The notes beneath the pieces are model-generated. The model had not been told where the DNA came from. It ran no database searches and saw nothing but the letters and a program-made list of their open reading frames with translations. A DNA stretch of 64,000 nt from Yamagishiella unicocca (lineage: Eukaryota > Chlorophyta > Chlorophyceae > Chlamydomonadales > Volvocaceae). This document shows positions 44,166-56,810 of the stretch, in pieces (position 1 is the first letter of the stretch; each line of letters starts with the position of its first letter). Made by a program: the position numbers and the translations under genes. The stretch covers positions 1 to 64,000 of the forward strand of contig BDSL01000031.1 of NCBI GenBank assembly GCA_003116995.1. The letters run 5' to 3'.

Positions 44166-47100
44166 GGTCCTTGAGCTTCTGCAAGTCTTGGATGAGGGTG
44201 CCTACGGCGTGGTCTTGGCAGTAAGGCACCGTATAACAGGAGAAACATATGCCGTGAAGGCTGGGAAACACGCCAGCGCGGACCCAAGGGTAAGCAATCA
44301 TGCTTTCAACGGCCTGGACGAGTAATCCGCTTCCTGCCTTCCTAGCTGGGCGGTATGCTACGCACTTTATATGTGACGGGGAATTCTATACAGCGTTGCT
44401 ATTCGGCGGTCACGGCCGCTTAGTATGCTCTTTCAACGGGAATATCGCTAATGTCAATTCCTGACGGGGCTTGCAGGTGCTTTACCAGACGTTACGGGAG
44501 GTCAAGGTGCTTCGCGGCCTCCCATATCATCCCAATATCGTCCGTCTTGCAGATGCGTTCCGTGCGGAAGGTGAACACATCTACCTCGTATTCGAGCTCA
44601 CTCATGGAGGACTCCACAAGGTTTGTGCCGCGGATTTCAGCGCGCGCTCAAGTTTGAGGCAGCCTTAAGCGCTACACGATGTGCCGGACCCATAGCTAAG
44701 CGTGTGCGATGGGCACCCAAGCCCCAAGTGGACGGTAGCCAGGCAACCGCAACTCGGGCGGTCATCGAGGACGGATCCCTACCCTCACGGGGCACATCCA
44801 ATGCCGCCTTGCATCTTGAATTTTTAATCGTGGGCAGGATGTAACCAGCAGCCCGACCGTAGCTTGCCAGACGCTCCTACCGTGACCACGCCCCGGCCTC
44901 TCGTAGGCCCCCAAAGCGCTGGGTTCCTGCCATTTAGGCAGCGGAACGCGAATGTCAACAAATGTTACTTCCCTCTGCAGGAGCTCCCTCGCCTACCCGG
45001 CTACTGTCTACCAGCTGCGACCCTTAAGCTGGTGGCATGGCAGCTGCTGCATGCTCTGGCGCACTGCCACGAGCACAAGGTGTGCGACACAAGACGCTTG
45101 GTGGTTTGGGTGCCTGGGTGACAGCCAGTTGGGACGTTCTGGATAACGCCGTGTTTCACGGCCCTGGTGCCTACCGGGCCGCCAATTGTTACAACCCGTC
45201 GCAGTGTTTGCCGAGCACTCCTTTATGCAAACCTCTACCCTTGCCTTCCGAAAACATTACTGAGCTGCCCAGTCAACTCCCCACCGCAGGTCGTGCACCG
45301 CGATGTGAAGCCAGCGAACATTCTAGTCTCGCGGCCCATCGCCCCTCCGGCAGCCTCCGAGGCTGGTCACTCCTCGGTGACCGGTACCAATGTGCGTCAG
45401 CCAGCTGGGGCAACTGCCCAAGGAGGGTCAGTACGGTACGACGGTTGTGATAAAGCACAGCGGAAGGGCGCCGCTGCCACCGCCGCCATCACTGCCGCCA
45501 GGGCCGCCGCGCCCGTCGCAGCCGCGCCCATCATCAAACTCTGCGATTTTGGGTTCGCGCGGCAAGTATTCTGCTCGGAGCCATGGTACGGAGAGTGGTA
45601 CTCGTCGTACGTCGTGACGCGGTACTACCGTGCGCCGGAGGTGCGTTTGGCGTGGCCCTCCGCCCTCCGCAACGACAGCCTGTCCCGCCGGGTGTAAGAC
45701 ACGACAGCGCAAACCCCGCAGCTGTCGTACGCATCGTGCGCGATCCAGATGAACACCTTTCTCTTCCCGCGCTCGGCTCCATCAGGTCCTCGTGGGCGCA
45801 AAGTACGGCACTCCTGTGGACATATGGTCGTACGGCTGCACGCTGGCCGAGCTGGCCACGGGGCATCCGCTGTTCCCCGGTGGGTGGGTGGCTGCGGTTG
45901 CACGACCTGGGGGCTCCGGGGGTTTGAGGCACATGACCACGCTCGCTCCTGCACGTGCATGGGAAACCACCCGCAACTAACCCATACCGTTGGCGAAACG
46001 GAACCCGTGCACGCAGGCAGCTCCACGCTGGACCAGCTGAGCCTCATCATGCGCTGCCTGGGGCCGCTGCCGCCGCAGCAGGCGGAGGCTATGCAGGAGG
46101 ACCTGCGCCTCTCGCGACTGGCCCTACAGCCGGCTGAGCAGGAGCAATCGCTAAAGGAGCTGCTGACGGTGAGCTGGTCGCGCGAACATGGATACGATTT
46201 ATGGTATTATTACCACAATGCATGTCATTAATGAACACAGTCAATGCACGGATGCATGGGCTGGGCATTGACGACGTACATGCCACCTTTCCATGTGTGC
46301 TGGGAATTCCGTATGGCTCTGACACCGACCAAGAAATGGATTGCATAACGCACTTGTGTCGATCATTTGTGGTTATCACACATAAATGTGCCGTTGTCCA
46401 GTCCATACCGCTAATATGGTTACTCCCCGGACATCGTAATCCTTCGTAGTGTCTATCTAGATACACGTGATCCATGTCACACCCATACTTAGTCTGATCA
46501 TGGGACATCGTTACTTAAAAGGTGTGACAGTGTCCGCAAGCCCAGGCGAACCCAGGACAAGAAGAGGGGCCCATGTCCGTGGCCTCACCATATGAGAGCC
46601 GGCGCTAAGCCAGCAGACGCCCCGAAGGCCACAGGAAAGCCCCGAAAGGCGCCACCTTTTCCCCAGCAGCCAAAATACACGACAGCTGATTCCGCGGCGG
46701 CCACGCACCATAAAACGAAACGCACACTCCGCATGAAACAGCGGGGAAGGATGACATTGTTATTCTCGGCACAGGAAGCACACACGTGCCTCTTGGACCC
46801 ACTACCAACACCATTTGGGCCTTATGACCCATCTTCCATGGAACCACTCCAGCGATGGAGACCGAGACGCCCCTATATCCGAGAAGTCATTGCCGTGCCT
46901 CCCGGAAACAAAATCCCGTTACTTTTTGTCGGACGACCGATAAGACACAGACAAATACAGTATCCATTAGTCGCTTTAGATGCGTACCACACTGGTATGG
47001 CTTCGGGGCCATACGGCCTGCAGGTCCCCTCATCCGCACCAGTACACGCGGCAGGCGTCGTTGCCCGACAGTCACAAAAATGCAGAATCCGAGAGAAGCC

Positions 47101-49386
47101 CCCAAATGCACGGCCTTGATGGCCCGTCTTTCTTCGGACTCTAGCATCACAGACTCGCCCATCACCCGGGTTTGTCAGGCACCGGTACCCTTAATGCTTG
47201 CTGTGTTTCCCACCTTACGCATCAGCATCATCCAGCCTCGCGACCCAACATTTGCTGCCTCCCTCCGGTCCCGCGCGTCTGACCAGCAGGGCATGGATCC
47301 GGATCTTTTTAAACTCATCTCAGCGTGCCTGGAGCTAGATCCACGCCGCCGACCCGCCGCGGGGTGGCTGCTGCAGATGCCGTACTTTAACGCCGTACCC
47401 GGTATGGTGGCCGGCACGGAGCTGGCTCAGCTGCACCAGCCGGCGCCCGAGGTAGCGCAGGTGCCGGCGGCGCTGCAGCAGCGTCGCCCCTGCTCACCAC
47501 TTGACGCCGCCGCTGCCGCCGCCGCTGCCGGCGTGCGATCCCGCCGTCCGATCAAGTCAACGGGCTATTTGGCCAGCAACAGTGGCGAGCATGCGCTCAT
47601 CGCTGTTTCCGCTGATGCTGCCGCTGCTGCCGCCGCAGATGTGCCGCCGGGGCCGCAGGCGCTCAAGGCCGTATTCGGGGCCCTGGTGGACGCGTCTCTC
47701 CCCGTCGCAATCAAATCCACTGCGGCCAGTTCCGCCGTCGCTTCGGCCCCTGCCGCTGCCTCTGCCCCTGCCGGGCCAGTTGCGGCTGCTACTGCCCCGT
47801 CTACCACAACCGTGGTTCTTGTTGCTGCTGCTGCTGCTACTGCGACCACATCTACTGCTATCACCGCCGTTGCTCCTGACCCATCTCTCGACTGCGGTGC
47901 AAGTTCCGAGGTCGCACCTCGTGCTGATCTGTACGCGGCATCGTCGTCTATGCGCAGCATCCCCCGGCCGCTGCAGCGGCCGCCGCCGCACACCCTGGAT
48001 GTCATCAAGGACCCCGCATCTGCTTTCCCGGTTCCCGGTGCAACACAGAGCGCCGGCCGCGGTCGCGGCCGAGGCGCTGGCAGCAGCCGCAGCTACATCA
48101 GGCCGCGGGCCGGCGCCTCCCGGACCTGCAACCTCATCCGCCTGCAGGGCTCCTCCGGCGCCGCCACCGGCGTCCCAGCTGGTGACAACCCGACTCAGCT
48201 GCTCAGGCGCCCGAGCACGTCGCGTGAGCGGTCTGCGCTCATCGACAGGCAGCTGCTGCCGCAGTCGCTGCTGCAGTGCAGCACCGTCCGCGCCACGAGT
48301 GGCTCCATCGCCTCCACCGCGTGCACCGCCCGCTGGAGCGGCACCGAGTGGATGAACAGCGACGACGGCGGCACGGTCAGCAACAGCGGCATCCAGTCGC
48401 AACTCTGGAGCGGACTCACCCGAGTGGGCGCTGGAGGGGGCAGCCTGTGCGGCAGCAGCAAGCGCCCCAGCCTGGACAAGTCGTACGGCAACGACTCGGA
48501 CCTCAATATTGGACGTCACCACCTATCGCGGTGCTGGACTGCCGCAGCCGCCGCGGACACGCGAGCGGTAGCACGAGGAAGGGCGTTCAGTTTGGAGATC
48601 GCCGCGTTCGAGGACGACGTCTGCAGCTTCGCTACTTCAGTTGGTGAGCCAGCAGGTGTGGCTACCGCGGCGGCGGTGGCGACGGCAGCCACACCGGGGC
48701 CAGGCGCGACTCCCCCAGCAAGATGGATCTTGTCATCTTTGTACGGATTCCCGGATGCCCCCGGCGGCGCCGCGGCGACATCAAAGAGCGCCGTTTCTGC
48801 CGGCCACTACCCTGCCGCCGCTGCCCAAGCGCCCATGCCCGCGGCCGCCCCACGGCCGAGCCTCTGGCGCCGGCTGGTGGGAACTGCCCGCCGGGCCCTG
48901 CCGTGCATGATGCCACGTGCCTCCCACAGCGGCCTGGTCGGTGGTTGTTGCGACTCAGAAGGTCCGCCCGTGATGGCTGGTGGCTGCGGGGCAGCGAGCG
49001 CCACTGCGCCCGACGCGGGCTGCTGCAAGGCAGCGACTGTGGTCGTTGCGGTCCATGCGCCGCCAGTCAGTCCCCGCCTGTCCCCTGACACTGCTACTGG
49101 TACCGCCACAGCGGCTTGCGGTTCCGTGGCAGCCGCCGCAGCACCCGAGATGGGCACGCAGGTGCAGCACATGGGGGCTGCTGATGAGGTGACACTGCCG
49201 CCGCCGCCGCAGCAGCAGCACCGACGCGGCCGGCCTGGTGTGAGCGTTGCCCTTCGTGGGGGCGAGGTGGAAGCCGAGCGACGCCGGCAGGAGCCGCAGC
49301 CGCAGGAGCACCACCAAACGCCCCTCCGCCACGTCGCCGGTGGGCTGTCGCTGCTGCACCGCATCGGTCGCCTGGGCAGCAATTGA
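44166..49386 (+). CDS. CDKL-type protein kinase with long C-terminal tail (kinase 1)
   Basis: Exons: 44,166-44,289; 44,477-44,620; 44,981-45,079; 45,290-45,640; 45,786-45,879; 46,017-46,168; about 47,287-49,386 (TGA). The start exon was not found. Kinase landmarks: [10 protein letters not shown] (ATP loop, with Asp where the first Gly is expected), TYAVK (ATP Lys), TLREVKVL (helix C Glu), [40 protein letters not shown] (catalytic Asp), [70 protein letters not shown]. The LCDFGFAR and DQL...LG pattern is that of cyclin-dependent-kinase-like (CDKL) kinases; SSY replaces their usual T-x-Y. About 60 extra residues lie between PANIL and KLCDFG. The ~700-residue tail is Ala/Ser/Pro-rich. CDKL proteins limit flagellar length in Chlamydomonas, so a ciliary role is plausible. 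Confidence 0.85.
46530..46860. repeat. Dispersed repeat in the last intron of kinase 1
   Basis: The intron is about 1.1 kb, much longer than its neighbours. The stretch with acccaggacaagaagagggg and agcagacgccccgaa resembles 42,950-43,070. It probably belongs to a mobile element inserted in the intron. Confidence 0.4.
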
Positions 49387-52300
49387 TGGCGCAGGCTTGG
49401 GGCGAATGGAGGGCCATCCAGTGTACGGCCGGATCGGGCACCCTCCCTGGCGTTCCTCAGAGCCGCCGAACTCAAGGCTCGTTTTGTAGACGCCGGCTCA
49501 TGCGGCCGAGCGCGATCATCTGTACGGCAACGGCGATAGCCGCAAACTAGACCTGCCCAGCGCATGACAGTCCGGCGCAGCACGCGAGCTTAGCCCAGTC
49601 CTGTTTGACCCTGGCATGGACATTGGCGAGTCGTGAGCCGGAACTTGGGGCTTGTGCGCGGCCAGGGTCGTTCACAATTCCTCATCTCCTCTCGGCTGCT
49701 GCTGCCAGCAGCGACCGTTTGTCACCCACGGCCTTCTAGCCAAATAAGTACCCAATTATCTTATTACCTTTCTTGCGAAGTAGTTCACGGGTGTCGCCGC
49801 CTGCGCATGCGGCAGCCCGTGTGGTGAGTCGTCGCCCACAGCTGGGTCAAACAGTTTGCAGGCTGGATGTGTCCGTCATTCGGTTTCGGGGCGGCGTATC
49901 ACATCGTGGTCACGCGCATGCATATGTGCGAGCTCTGTGGGAGTGGTAGGGACTGGCATGTAAGGCTGGCGTGTGAGGCTGACGTTAAGAGATGGCTTTT
50001 GAGTTTGAAATGTGAGACACGACACGACGACGGAGTCGGGCGAGGAGCGGGAGAGGCGTCGGTGCCCTCACATATGTGTGGACTGGTGCTGATTGATGGG
50101 TCTCTGGAGCGTTGCGCGTGAGGGGTGAGGAGTGCGCACACATGTGTATCGTCGTGAGTCGTTTGGGAACATGGAACGCTGCACAGGCGTCCGGGTGCCC
50201 CTCCTGGTCGAGCGTGGTGGTGGTGGCGCGTGGTGATGGTGATGATGAGAACACGATAGATTGCGTATGGGTGATGTATGGTAGCAGGATCCAAACAAGA
50301 CATGGACGTGTGCGTCTTACACATGGGGGTAGTGGCGTGCGTCGCGAGGCAGCACTCGGGACTTGCACTCACCTCGCTTGTGCGCGCAAATAAATATATG
50401 GCTGCGGTTGCGGTTGGGGTCCGCACTTCGGAGGGCACAAGCTATCCAAGCGGCTCTGGTTATAACGCGTGCGACGTCTATTTTTGTGTGGCTGCGCTCC
50501 GGGGCAACGCGGCTGGGAGTGGTTTGGGGAGCTAAGCCGAGCGGCAAAATACCTGTTGGAAGTGGCACGAGGCATTCTTCAAACTGCTGGCGTCGCACAG
50601 ATGTGCGGAGCGGCGCCGCTTGATTTGGGTTGGAGGCCCCGTGCCGCACGACTGTTACGCCCTGGATTGTTGAGTGAATGGCGATGCGTAAATACCGCTG
50701 GATTGTGAGTGGGTTACGTGCGGCAGGTCGGTTGGGCAGCAAGTGTACTTTGTGCCAGCTAGCTTGGCCACGGCAATGGTGTGTCGAGAAGCGAAATGCG
50801 TTGGTATTGAACGTGTACGGTGCTCACGAACGGGGCCTGCTGTGGGCTGTAAAGACGCCCGCGGGTCTTTTCCCCCTGGAGTTGAGTGTAGTCGCGGAAC
50901 GAGTGAAAGCGATAATCAGGTGCCGGCAGGAACGACCTCACGCGCTGGTTGGAAAATCGAAAAGGAAGTTGCCGGTTCTGAGTCGCTGACGATCGCGCTC
51001 ACCCTTTGGCGTCGGCCGACAAGAATTTCGTTTGATATGTCGGTTGGCACAAGCAGGCGGTTAAGCCTCCTCGGCTGGTGACGTGGTGTTGAGTGGCGTG
51101 CGGTATGTGAGGCTGATCGAGGCGTCTAGGGCCCCTCGCGACGGGTGCAGTGACAGCTTCATGGACCACTACCGGCTGCCACAACCCGGGCATGCGTTCG
51201 GCTCCCTTCCCATAACGGCTGGGCTGCCCCTGCGGTCATTTCGGGGGGGAGGTTCCAGTTCCAGCCGCGCGTACTTACGGTTGGCTGGGTGTGTCGCCGC
51301 GCGGCGACATACACCGTGCGTGGTCTGGCTGGTGGGTGGCTGCATGCTGATATGGCGATGACACATGTCGTCCGCGCTGTAGTAAGGAGCCGAGCGAAGC
51401 GTCGTGCGGAGCCTTTAAGGAGATGCGTGGTGCTGAACCTCAACCCGCGACCAACGTGGTCGGCTTTACGGGGTTACTGGCGGCCGGTGCCTTCGATGAG
51501 GGGAGCAGCAGTGCGGTAAGCTGACGTCTAGGGGGTCGCGAGTACTGGCCCGCCCATCAACCCCTAGAGGGTCCGCCTACGTCGCTGCCACGGGTTTTAA
51601 TTCTCACTAGTCCCCGCTCGTGAGAGCTCTGGGGGGAGATTATGGGAGATTATGGGTGGCGGCGGCATTCGACATACATCGCCATGCAATGTACACTGCC
51701 TAGTAAACACATCGTAGCCGCGCCCGTCATGCGCCTGCGGCCGCTTCCTTAGGTGTGCATGTGTTTACGGAAGATGTGGGTGTAGGGCAGGCATACGCGT
51801 GCGCGTCTGTGGGGAGCGCATTACAGAAACATATGTCTAAGCCGTACATGCAAGTACGGTATGTCCAGTTACGTTAGACAAAAATGGAGTTAGCAGTAGC
51901 GAAGTACGTCATCGCTATCTGGGTCCGTCCTGAAACGGACGAGCGCTTAGATGAGCATGACCCCGCGGGACCAACCAGCCGCATTGCAGCTCCGAGCGCG
52001 CGCGTGTGCGATAATTTTACCCTTCATTCCAGCTCCGTGAGGGAGTATGTGTATGTGTGTGCGTTGCACACCCGACTTCATATTGCGCGGTGCGTTCTGT
52101 GGTCGGGCGGTCCTATTGTTTTCGCACATGTGGACGAACGGGCCACCGTCCTCACTCCGACAGTGTTGTGTTCTTCCATTGGTTCGTTGGCCTCTTATCG
52201 TTTCGAGTAGCCTATCCCTATCGCTTATCTCGACATTGCCTCCCTCGAAGAGTCTCGAAGTTACCGGAGACGATGAATTTACGCAGATCTACTGGCGCAT

Positions 52301-52587
52301 TGGAAGGTTTTTGGAAGGTTCTAACCGATGAAAGGGATGACGGTTGGCAGGGTCACTGCAGGTCTCCGTTTAGTTGCCTGTTTGTGCTCATTGAGTTCGT
52401 TAGTACTAATTGGCCTTCGCGGCTCGTGCTGCTATTGGACTGTGCGAACTGAATGAGGATAGGGCCGGGTACACGACTGAGGGGCTGACGATTGCGATGA
52501 TTGTGTCAGGTATCCACGTCCGTACCTGACGCTTGTCACGCTTGTCACAGGAGTACCCCTGTGTGCGGGCGGCGGCGGTGCTCCATC
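49387..52587. other. No recognisable gene
   Basis: This is the 3' flank of kinase 1. Overlapping ORFs on both strands (up to 179 codons) lack family motifs or splice structure. A perfect palindrome tgtcgccgcgcggcgaca lies at about 51,292. Confidence 0.5.
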
Positions 52588-53124
52588 TTATGTATCCCAG
52601 GGCAGGAATCCTGACCTCCTCAGAACTGCATCTTGCTCGTTAAGGAACCCCATCTGTAGGATGTTGCTCGTGCCTAAATGCCTAATTCCGCCGCCCATGC
52701 CATTGACATGGACGTCCACTGTAACAGCCACTCGTAGCTCGATGCTGGTGCCGGAGTGCTGGCCAGATGGGTTGTCCGCCCACTCCCGTGCGCTGCTGCT
52801 GCCACCGCCGCTGCCGCCCCCGCCGCGCGTGAACATACATTTTATAGGCTTACAGTCAAGGCCTGAAGCCTTCTGCTTCCTGGCTGCCGTCGCTGCTTCC
52901 CGGCAGCCGTCACTGTGGGCGCCTTTCATGCGGCCACCGTTACGGGATGATGGCTGGGGAGGCCTGCCCACCGTGATGGGGAAGAACGAATCAGGCACAC
53001 ACCCGCTAACCCAGTGGTGCGGACAAGAGCCGTCGCCTTCGTAGGAGCCATAATAACCATGACTGCGGCGGAGCAAGGGCACAATTGCGCCGACGCGGGG
53101 GAGCTGTTCCGACACGCATGGCAC
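52588..53124 (-). CDS. Candidate exon, hypothetical protein
   Basis: A 178-codon minus-strand frame ends in a stop at 52,588. It contains HHWVSGCVPDSFFPITVGRP, a Gly-rich linker, and IELRVAVTVDVHVNGMGGGI, which alternates hydrophobic and polar residues as in a beta-strand. It ends GFLNEQDAVLRRSGFLPW. Composition is less biased than in shadow frames. No family is recognised. It could be the last exon of a gene whose other exons lie upstream (above 53,124), where MASSAWCHACRNSS-type frames are seen. Confidence 0.3.
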   Translation of the reverse strand: MPCVSEQLPRVGAIVPLLRRSHGYYGSYEGDGSCPHHWVSGCVPDSFFPITVGRPPQPSSRNGGRMKGAHSDGCREAATAARKQKASGLDCKPIKCMFTRGGGGSGGGSSSAREWADNPSGQHSGTSIELRVAVTVDVHVNGMGGGIRHLGTSNILQMGFLNEQDAVLRRSGFLPWDT

Positions 53125-54217
53125 CAGGCGCTTGATGCCATGATGTGGGGTGCAGGGGCCAGGGGTAGCGTAGGAACGGCTTAGGAACGCGTATAGGAGC
53201 GCGGTGGCGGGGTATGCATACCGCGCCGGGGAGTGTTCGGGAATCAGGTCCTTTTGCAGGTTGCAGCATCAAGCAGCTACGGCTGTCCTGTATCCCTGGT
53301 GAGTTGAATGTTTTCGAGTTGGACATGATCGTACAGGGTCATACTGCGTATCGTTACAACTTGTGAGCGAGTGACCGTCCTCCGCGTGGATACCAGCTAC
53401 AACATTGCTGTTTCCTCTGGGCTCCCGGTTGTGAGGCGTCTGTAGCCCACTGTAAACGATTACTACAATTACAGCATTATAACTAATAACAACAAGTATG
53501 TTGTTTGAAATATGCAGGATTTAGCCATCATCGCTTTGAGCACTGTGGTTATCGCACACGGGCAGAGCCATGCCGCCAAACGCATGCCGCGCGGTGCAAT
53601 CCGACCGGCTCAGCGAGTGAAACAGTTACATTGGTCCCTTACTACACGTACTGAAATTCACACGCCAAAAGCCGCCGCGCCCTGATGATTTTGATATGAC
53701 CTGCGTCTACCTGCGTTGACCACTGCCGCGGACCGTGCGCGTGCGTCTGCCCCCTGCAGGCACGTGGCGGGCCCCACCGTCTGCGGGGTCACCACCCACC
53801 CCGTACAGCATCAGAAGAAGCCATCCGGTCGAGCAGCATCAAACACCGCTCTCTAGGGTGCTAGGTGTTTGGACGCGTAAGGTCGCTCGTACCAACGGTG
53901 CCCGAAGTTTAGGTTTAGTAGTGCAGGTCACTAAACAGCTTTACAAAAAAAAGATTTTATCTATATCCAGATACGCTTAAGCGCCAGCCACGCCGAGCAG
54001 GCGCGGCGCGTGCAAGTTTTGGGTTCCTCCCACTCCTCGGACCGGGCGGGGGCGTCAACCGCCAATGGACAACCGCCTCAACCCTCCCGAAACTGAGTTG
54101 CAGATGAACCCTCGCAAAGACTTACACGACATATCCCCACTCGGTCACCGGCCTGCTGGCCCCATTCCGGCCCCGTAGCGATGTACTACGAACACACAGG
54201 CATGCTGCCCCACAGCA
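53125..54217. other. No recognisable gene
   Basis: AT-richer sequence with only short ORFs. No repeat or RNA gene was recognised. Confidence 0.5.
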
Positions 54218-56765
54218 TTACCTCTCGGCGCACTGCACGGCAATTTGTCGTACAATATTCAGCGCTACATCCCAGGACTGCGAAATAGCCAAGGCGTCAT
54301 TCACTGCTGGTGTAAAAACGTAGGAAAACCACGGAAGCTTGTCAGTGAATGGGGAAAAGGCACGTTGCCCCACGCCCATACCTTCGCTGGAGGATTGAGG
54401 AGCTAGCGCTGCATGCGCCCGCCCTGCCTCCGAAACCTTACTGCCATGTGCTGAGCAGAGTCCATGCGGAGCGAGCCACCCGCGCAAGCGCCGCCCCCAA
54501 AATAACTTGAAGTATCCTTGTCCGCCAGGATTGCCAAGGCACCTCGGGACGTCTCAGCCTCCAAAGTAGGTACACCGCAGCAAGTGTACGATTCGTTGGA
54601 GACCAACTTCCAACGGAATAACAATAAGAAATTACTAATGCCTCAATGGCCACACGGCCGGCCGTGTCCGTACACACTCACAATACGCGGTGTGCCGACA
54701 GGTAGGACCTACTTCTGCCCTGCTGGATACGCACCAGTCCGTGGCGACGTACATTCAGATACAACCGCCCGTCCGTACACCGTACGACCAGGCGGTGAAC
54801 GCTGTTGTACATTCCGCCAAAGGCGCCAACGACTAACACGAGACCACTTTCGGTTCGCGCGCAAGCTATACATGCCTTCATGAACTTGCAAGCTCTAAAT
54901 GGCACAAGCGAGCAACGCAGATGCCACCGTGGGCAGCACACCCAACGAACTCCCTGCGGTAGCGTCGGCAGCTTCAGTGTCAGATTTGTTGTACAACTGA
55001 AATGCAGTTTTGATGCGCGGGAGAGGCCAGGAAGAACGGTAGAAGCCCTTATCGTACCGGTATGTAGTTCTGTCGTACCGGTACGTGACTCTCAGACAGA
55101 CCTTCTGCAATGCCCCATCATCCCGTAGCGAACTCCTTGCCGTTGGCTTCAATTACTGGGAATTGAAACCTTCAGCCAGCGTCTCCTACGTACTCCTCAT
55201 GATGGTGCACACGCCTCCATTTGTGTGTCCAGCAACCTGCTATCTATGGATGTTTACCTGCCAAGCGTTGGGGATGCTCGGCACTCCAGGGATGGGAAGG
55301 CCCCCAAGGCCTCATCACCAGCATGATGCAGGGATTGCGCGGGTCGCCCCTGTGCCTGCGACCCGTATGTCCCCGCACTTGCGACCCCTCGACCTATACA
55401 CCCAACGAAACGAAAGGCCCCAGAAGCAGTACGCCATAAGAATACAAGCAACGCCAAGTTAAGCTGCATCACAAGTTGAGATGGACGCTGAACTCCTGTC
55501 AGCCCCCTAGCTATGAAAGCGACGCGGCACGCAAGTATCGGCGTGTCCATCCGCGATACAGATCCACAACATGACCAGCCCGACACCGACAACGTTGTGC
55601 AGGACAGTTGGATAAACATCGTACTTGGTTGCCCAACCAGCATCCCAGCATCCTCAGTGTTGCACGACGCATTCTTATGTCATGGAAGGCTTCCACTGAG
55701 GGCCGCCCTGAACCTGCAACAAACAGCTCTATCAATAAATCCATTCCGCTCAATGTAGGCCTGCTGCAGGCGGTCTGTACTTGTATCGGCAGGTGACGCC
55801 TGATCTGACGTGGTCAACGCAGCTGCGCAAACATAGTCCCTGCTCCCGTAGGGGTCCTCCGCTACGGACCATAGAGCGTCATCTCACACAGCTAGCTCAC
55901 CGCCAGGAGCACCGCCCTGCTCCCATACATGGGATGTCGGCATCGTACAAACGCTACTGCGCCCAACCAACGCAGACACTGCTCCCTACTGACACTGGCA
56001 CGGTGCTGCTTGCTCTGTTCCACGGCAAGCAGACAAACACAGGAACAGATAAACGTTCAGCAAGCGCCCGCTAGCATGTCCGGAACTGCCCGATGCTCTG
56101 CCGCCTCCTCTATCCGCAGCTGGCAGCCGCTGGGAGCGAAGACACCCGCAATATACGGAATGGCGAGCGGAGGGTTATGTACGGTACATGGATGTGTGTG
56201 CCGACAGCCTTTTCCTTCTTCTGAACGGCAGTGCCAGCCTAAGCTTAAAACCATTTACCCCATCATCCTCACTACCCTCACATCATAGGCATCGCGATCG
56301 CCGCCGTCACGCTCGTCCAGAGGCCAACGGCAAGGACCGGTATGCGCCCCATCCTGCAGCAGGCAACTCCTCCAGGGAGGGAGGGAGACTATAAGTAAAC
56401 CATACCTGAGGCGCCCCACCATTAATTTATGAACACACATTCAGTACACAGGTCATAGACGTGTTCCTATCAGCAAAAATGTTTTTGAGCAAGCGCTGGG
56501 GATTGATCCAGCTGGTTGTGCGTTTACCCAGGGCTCTCGCCATCTGCACGCAGCGACACATGCCGATTAATAAACGCCGGACAAGCGGAGAGCGCTCCCG
56601 AAGGTACGTGCTGTACGGGGCAGCACTTGAGAAAACGGTGGCCCCTTTATTCTGAAGCTACCGTACCACGCTTCACGCAAAAGCATACAAATACAATGAA
56701 CGCATCCACGCCTCGCGCCAGCGCCATGTATGTGAAGGCAGCCTTCCAACCCCAATCAAAGTGAT
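54218..56765 (-). CDS. Candidate minus-strand exons, possible membrane protein
   Basis: Several minus-strand pieces look coding, but no consistent joined frame was found. From 5' to 3' they are: 56,760-56,670 with WGWKAAFTYMALARGVDAF followed by a hydrophobic IVFVCFC run; 56,570-56,430 with MARALGKRTTSWINPQRLLK after a gcgtgcag acceptor; 56,200-56,080 with IPYIAGVFAPSGCQLRIEEA; about 55,530-55,420 with the hydrophobic QLVMQLNLALLVFLWR; about 55,150-54,900 with YDKGFYRSSWPLPRIKTAFQ; and 54,400-54,220 with FTDKLPWFSYVFTPAVND. Hydrophobic runs suggest a membrane protein, or two neighbouring genes. It lies directly downstream of the kinase 2 stop. No family is recognised. Confidence 0.3.
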
Positions 56766-56810
56766 GACCTCCTCAGCCCCGAAACCCTCGCTGCTTCAAA
56801 CCGCGCCCCA

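Noticed and set aside
46855..47286. Start of the 843-codon ORF as the start of a protein
   Set aside because: The first ~144 codons are intron 6 of kinase 1 (dispersed repeat). Comparison with kinase 2 places the exon start at about 47,287.
47557..48522. 321-codon minus-strand ORF opposite the kinase 1 tail
   Set aside because: Antisense shadow of a GC-rich, low-complexity coding exon.
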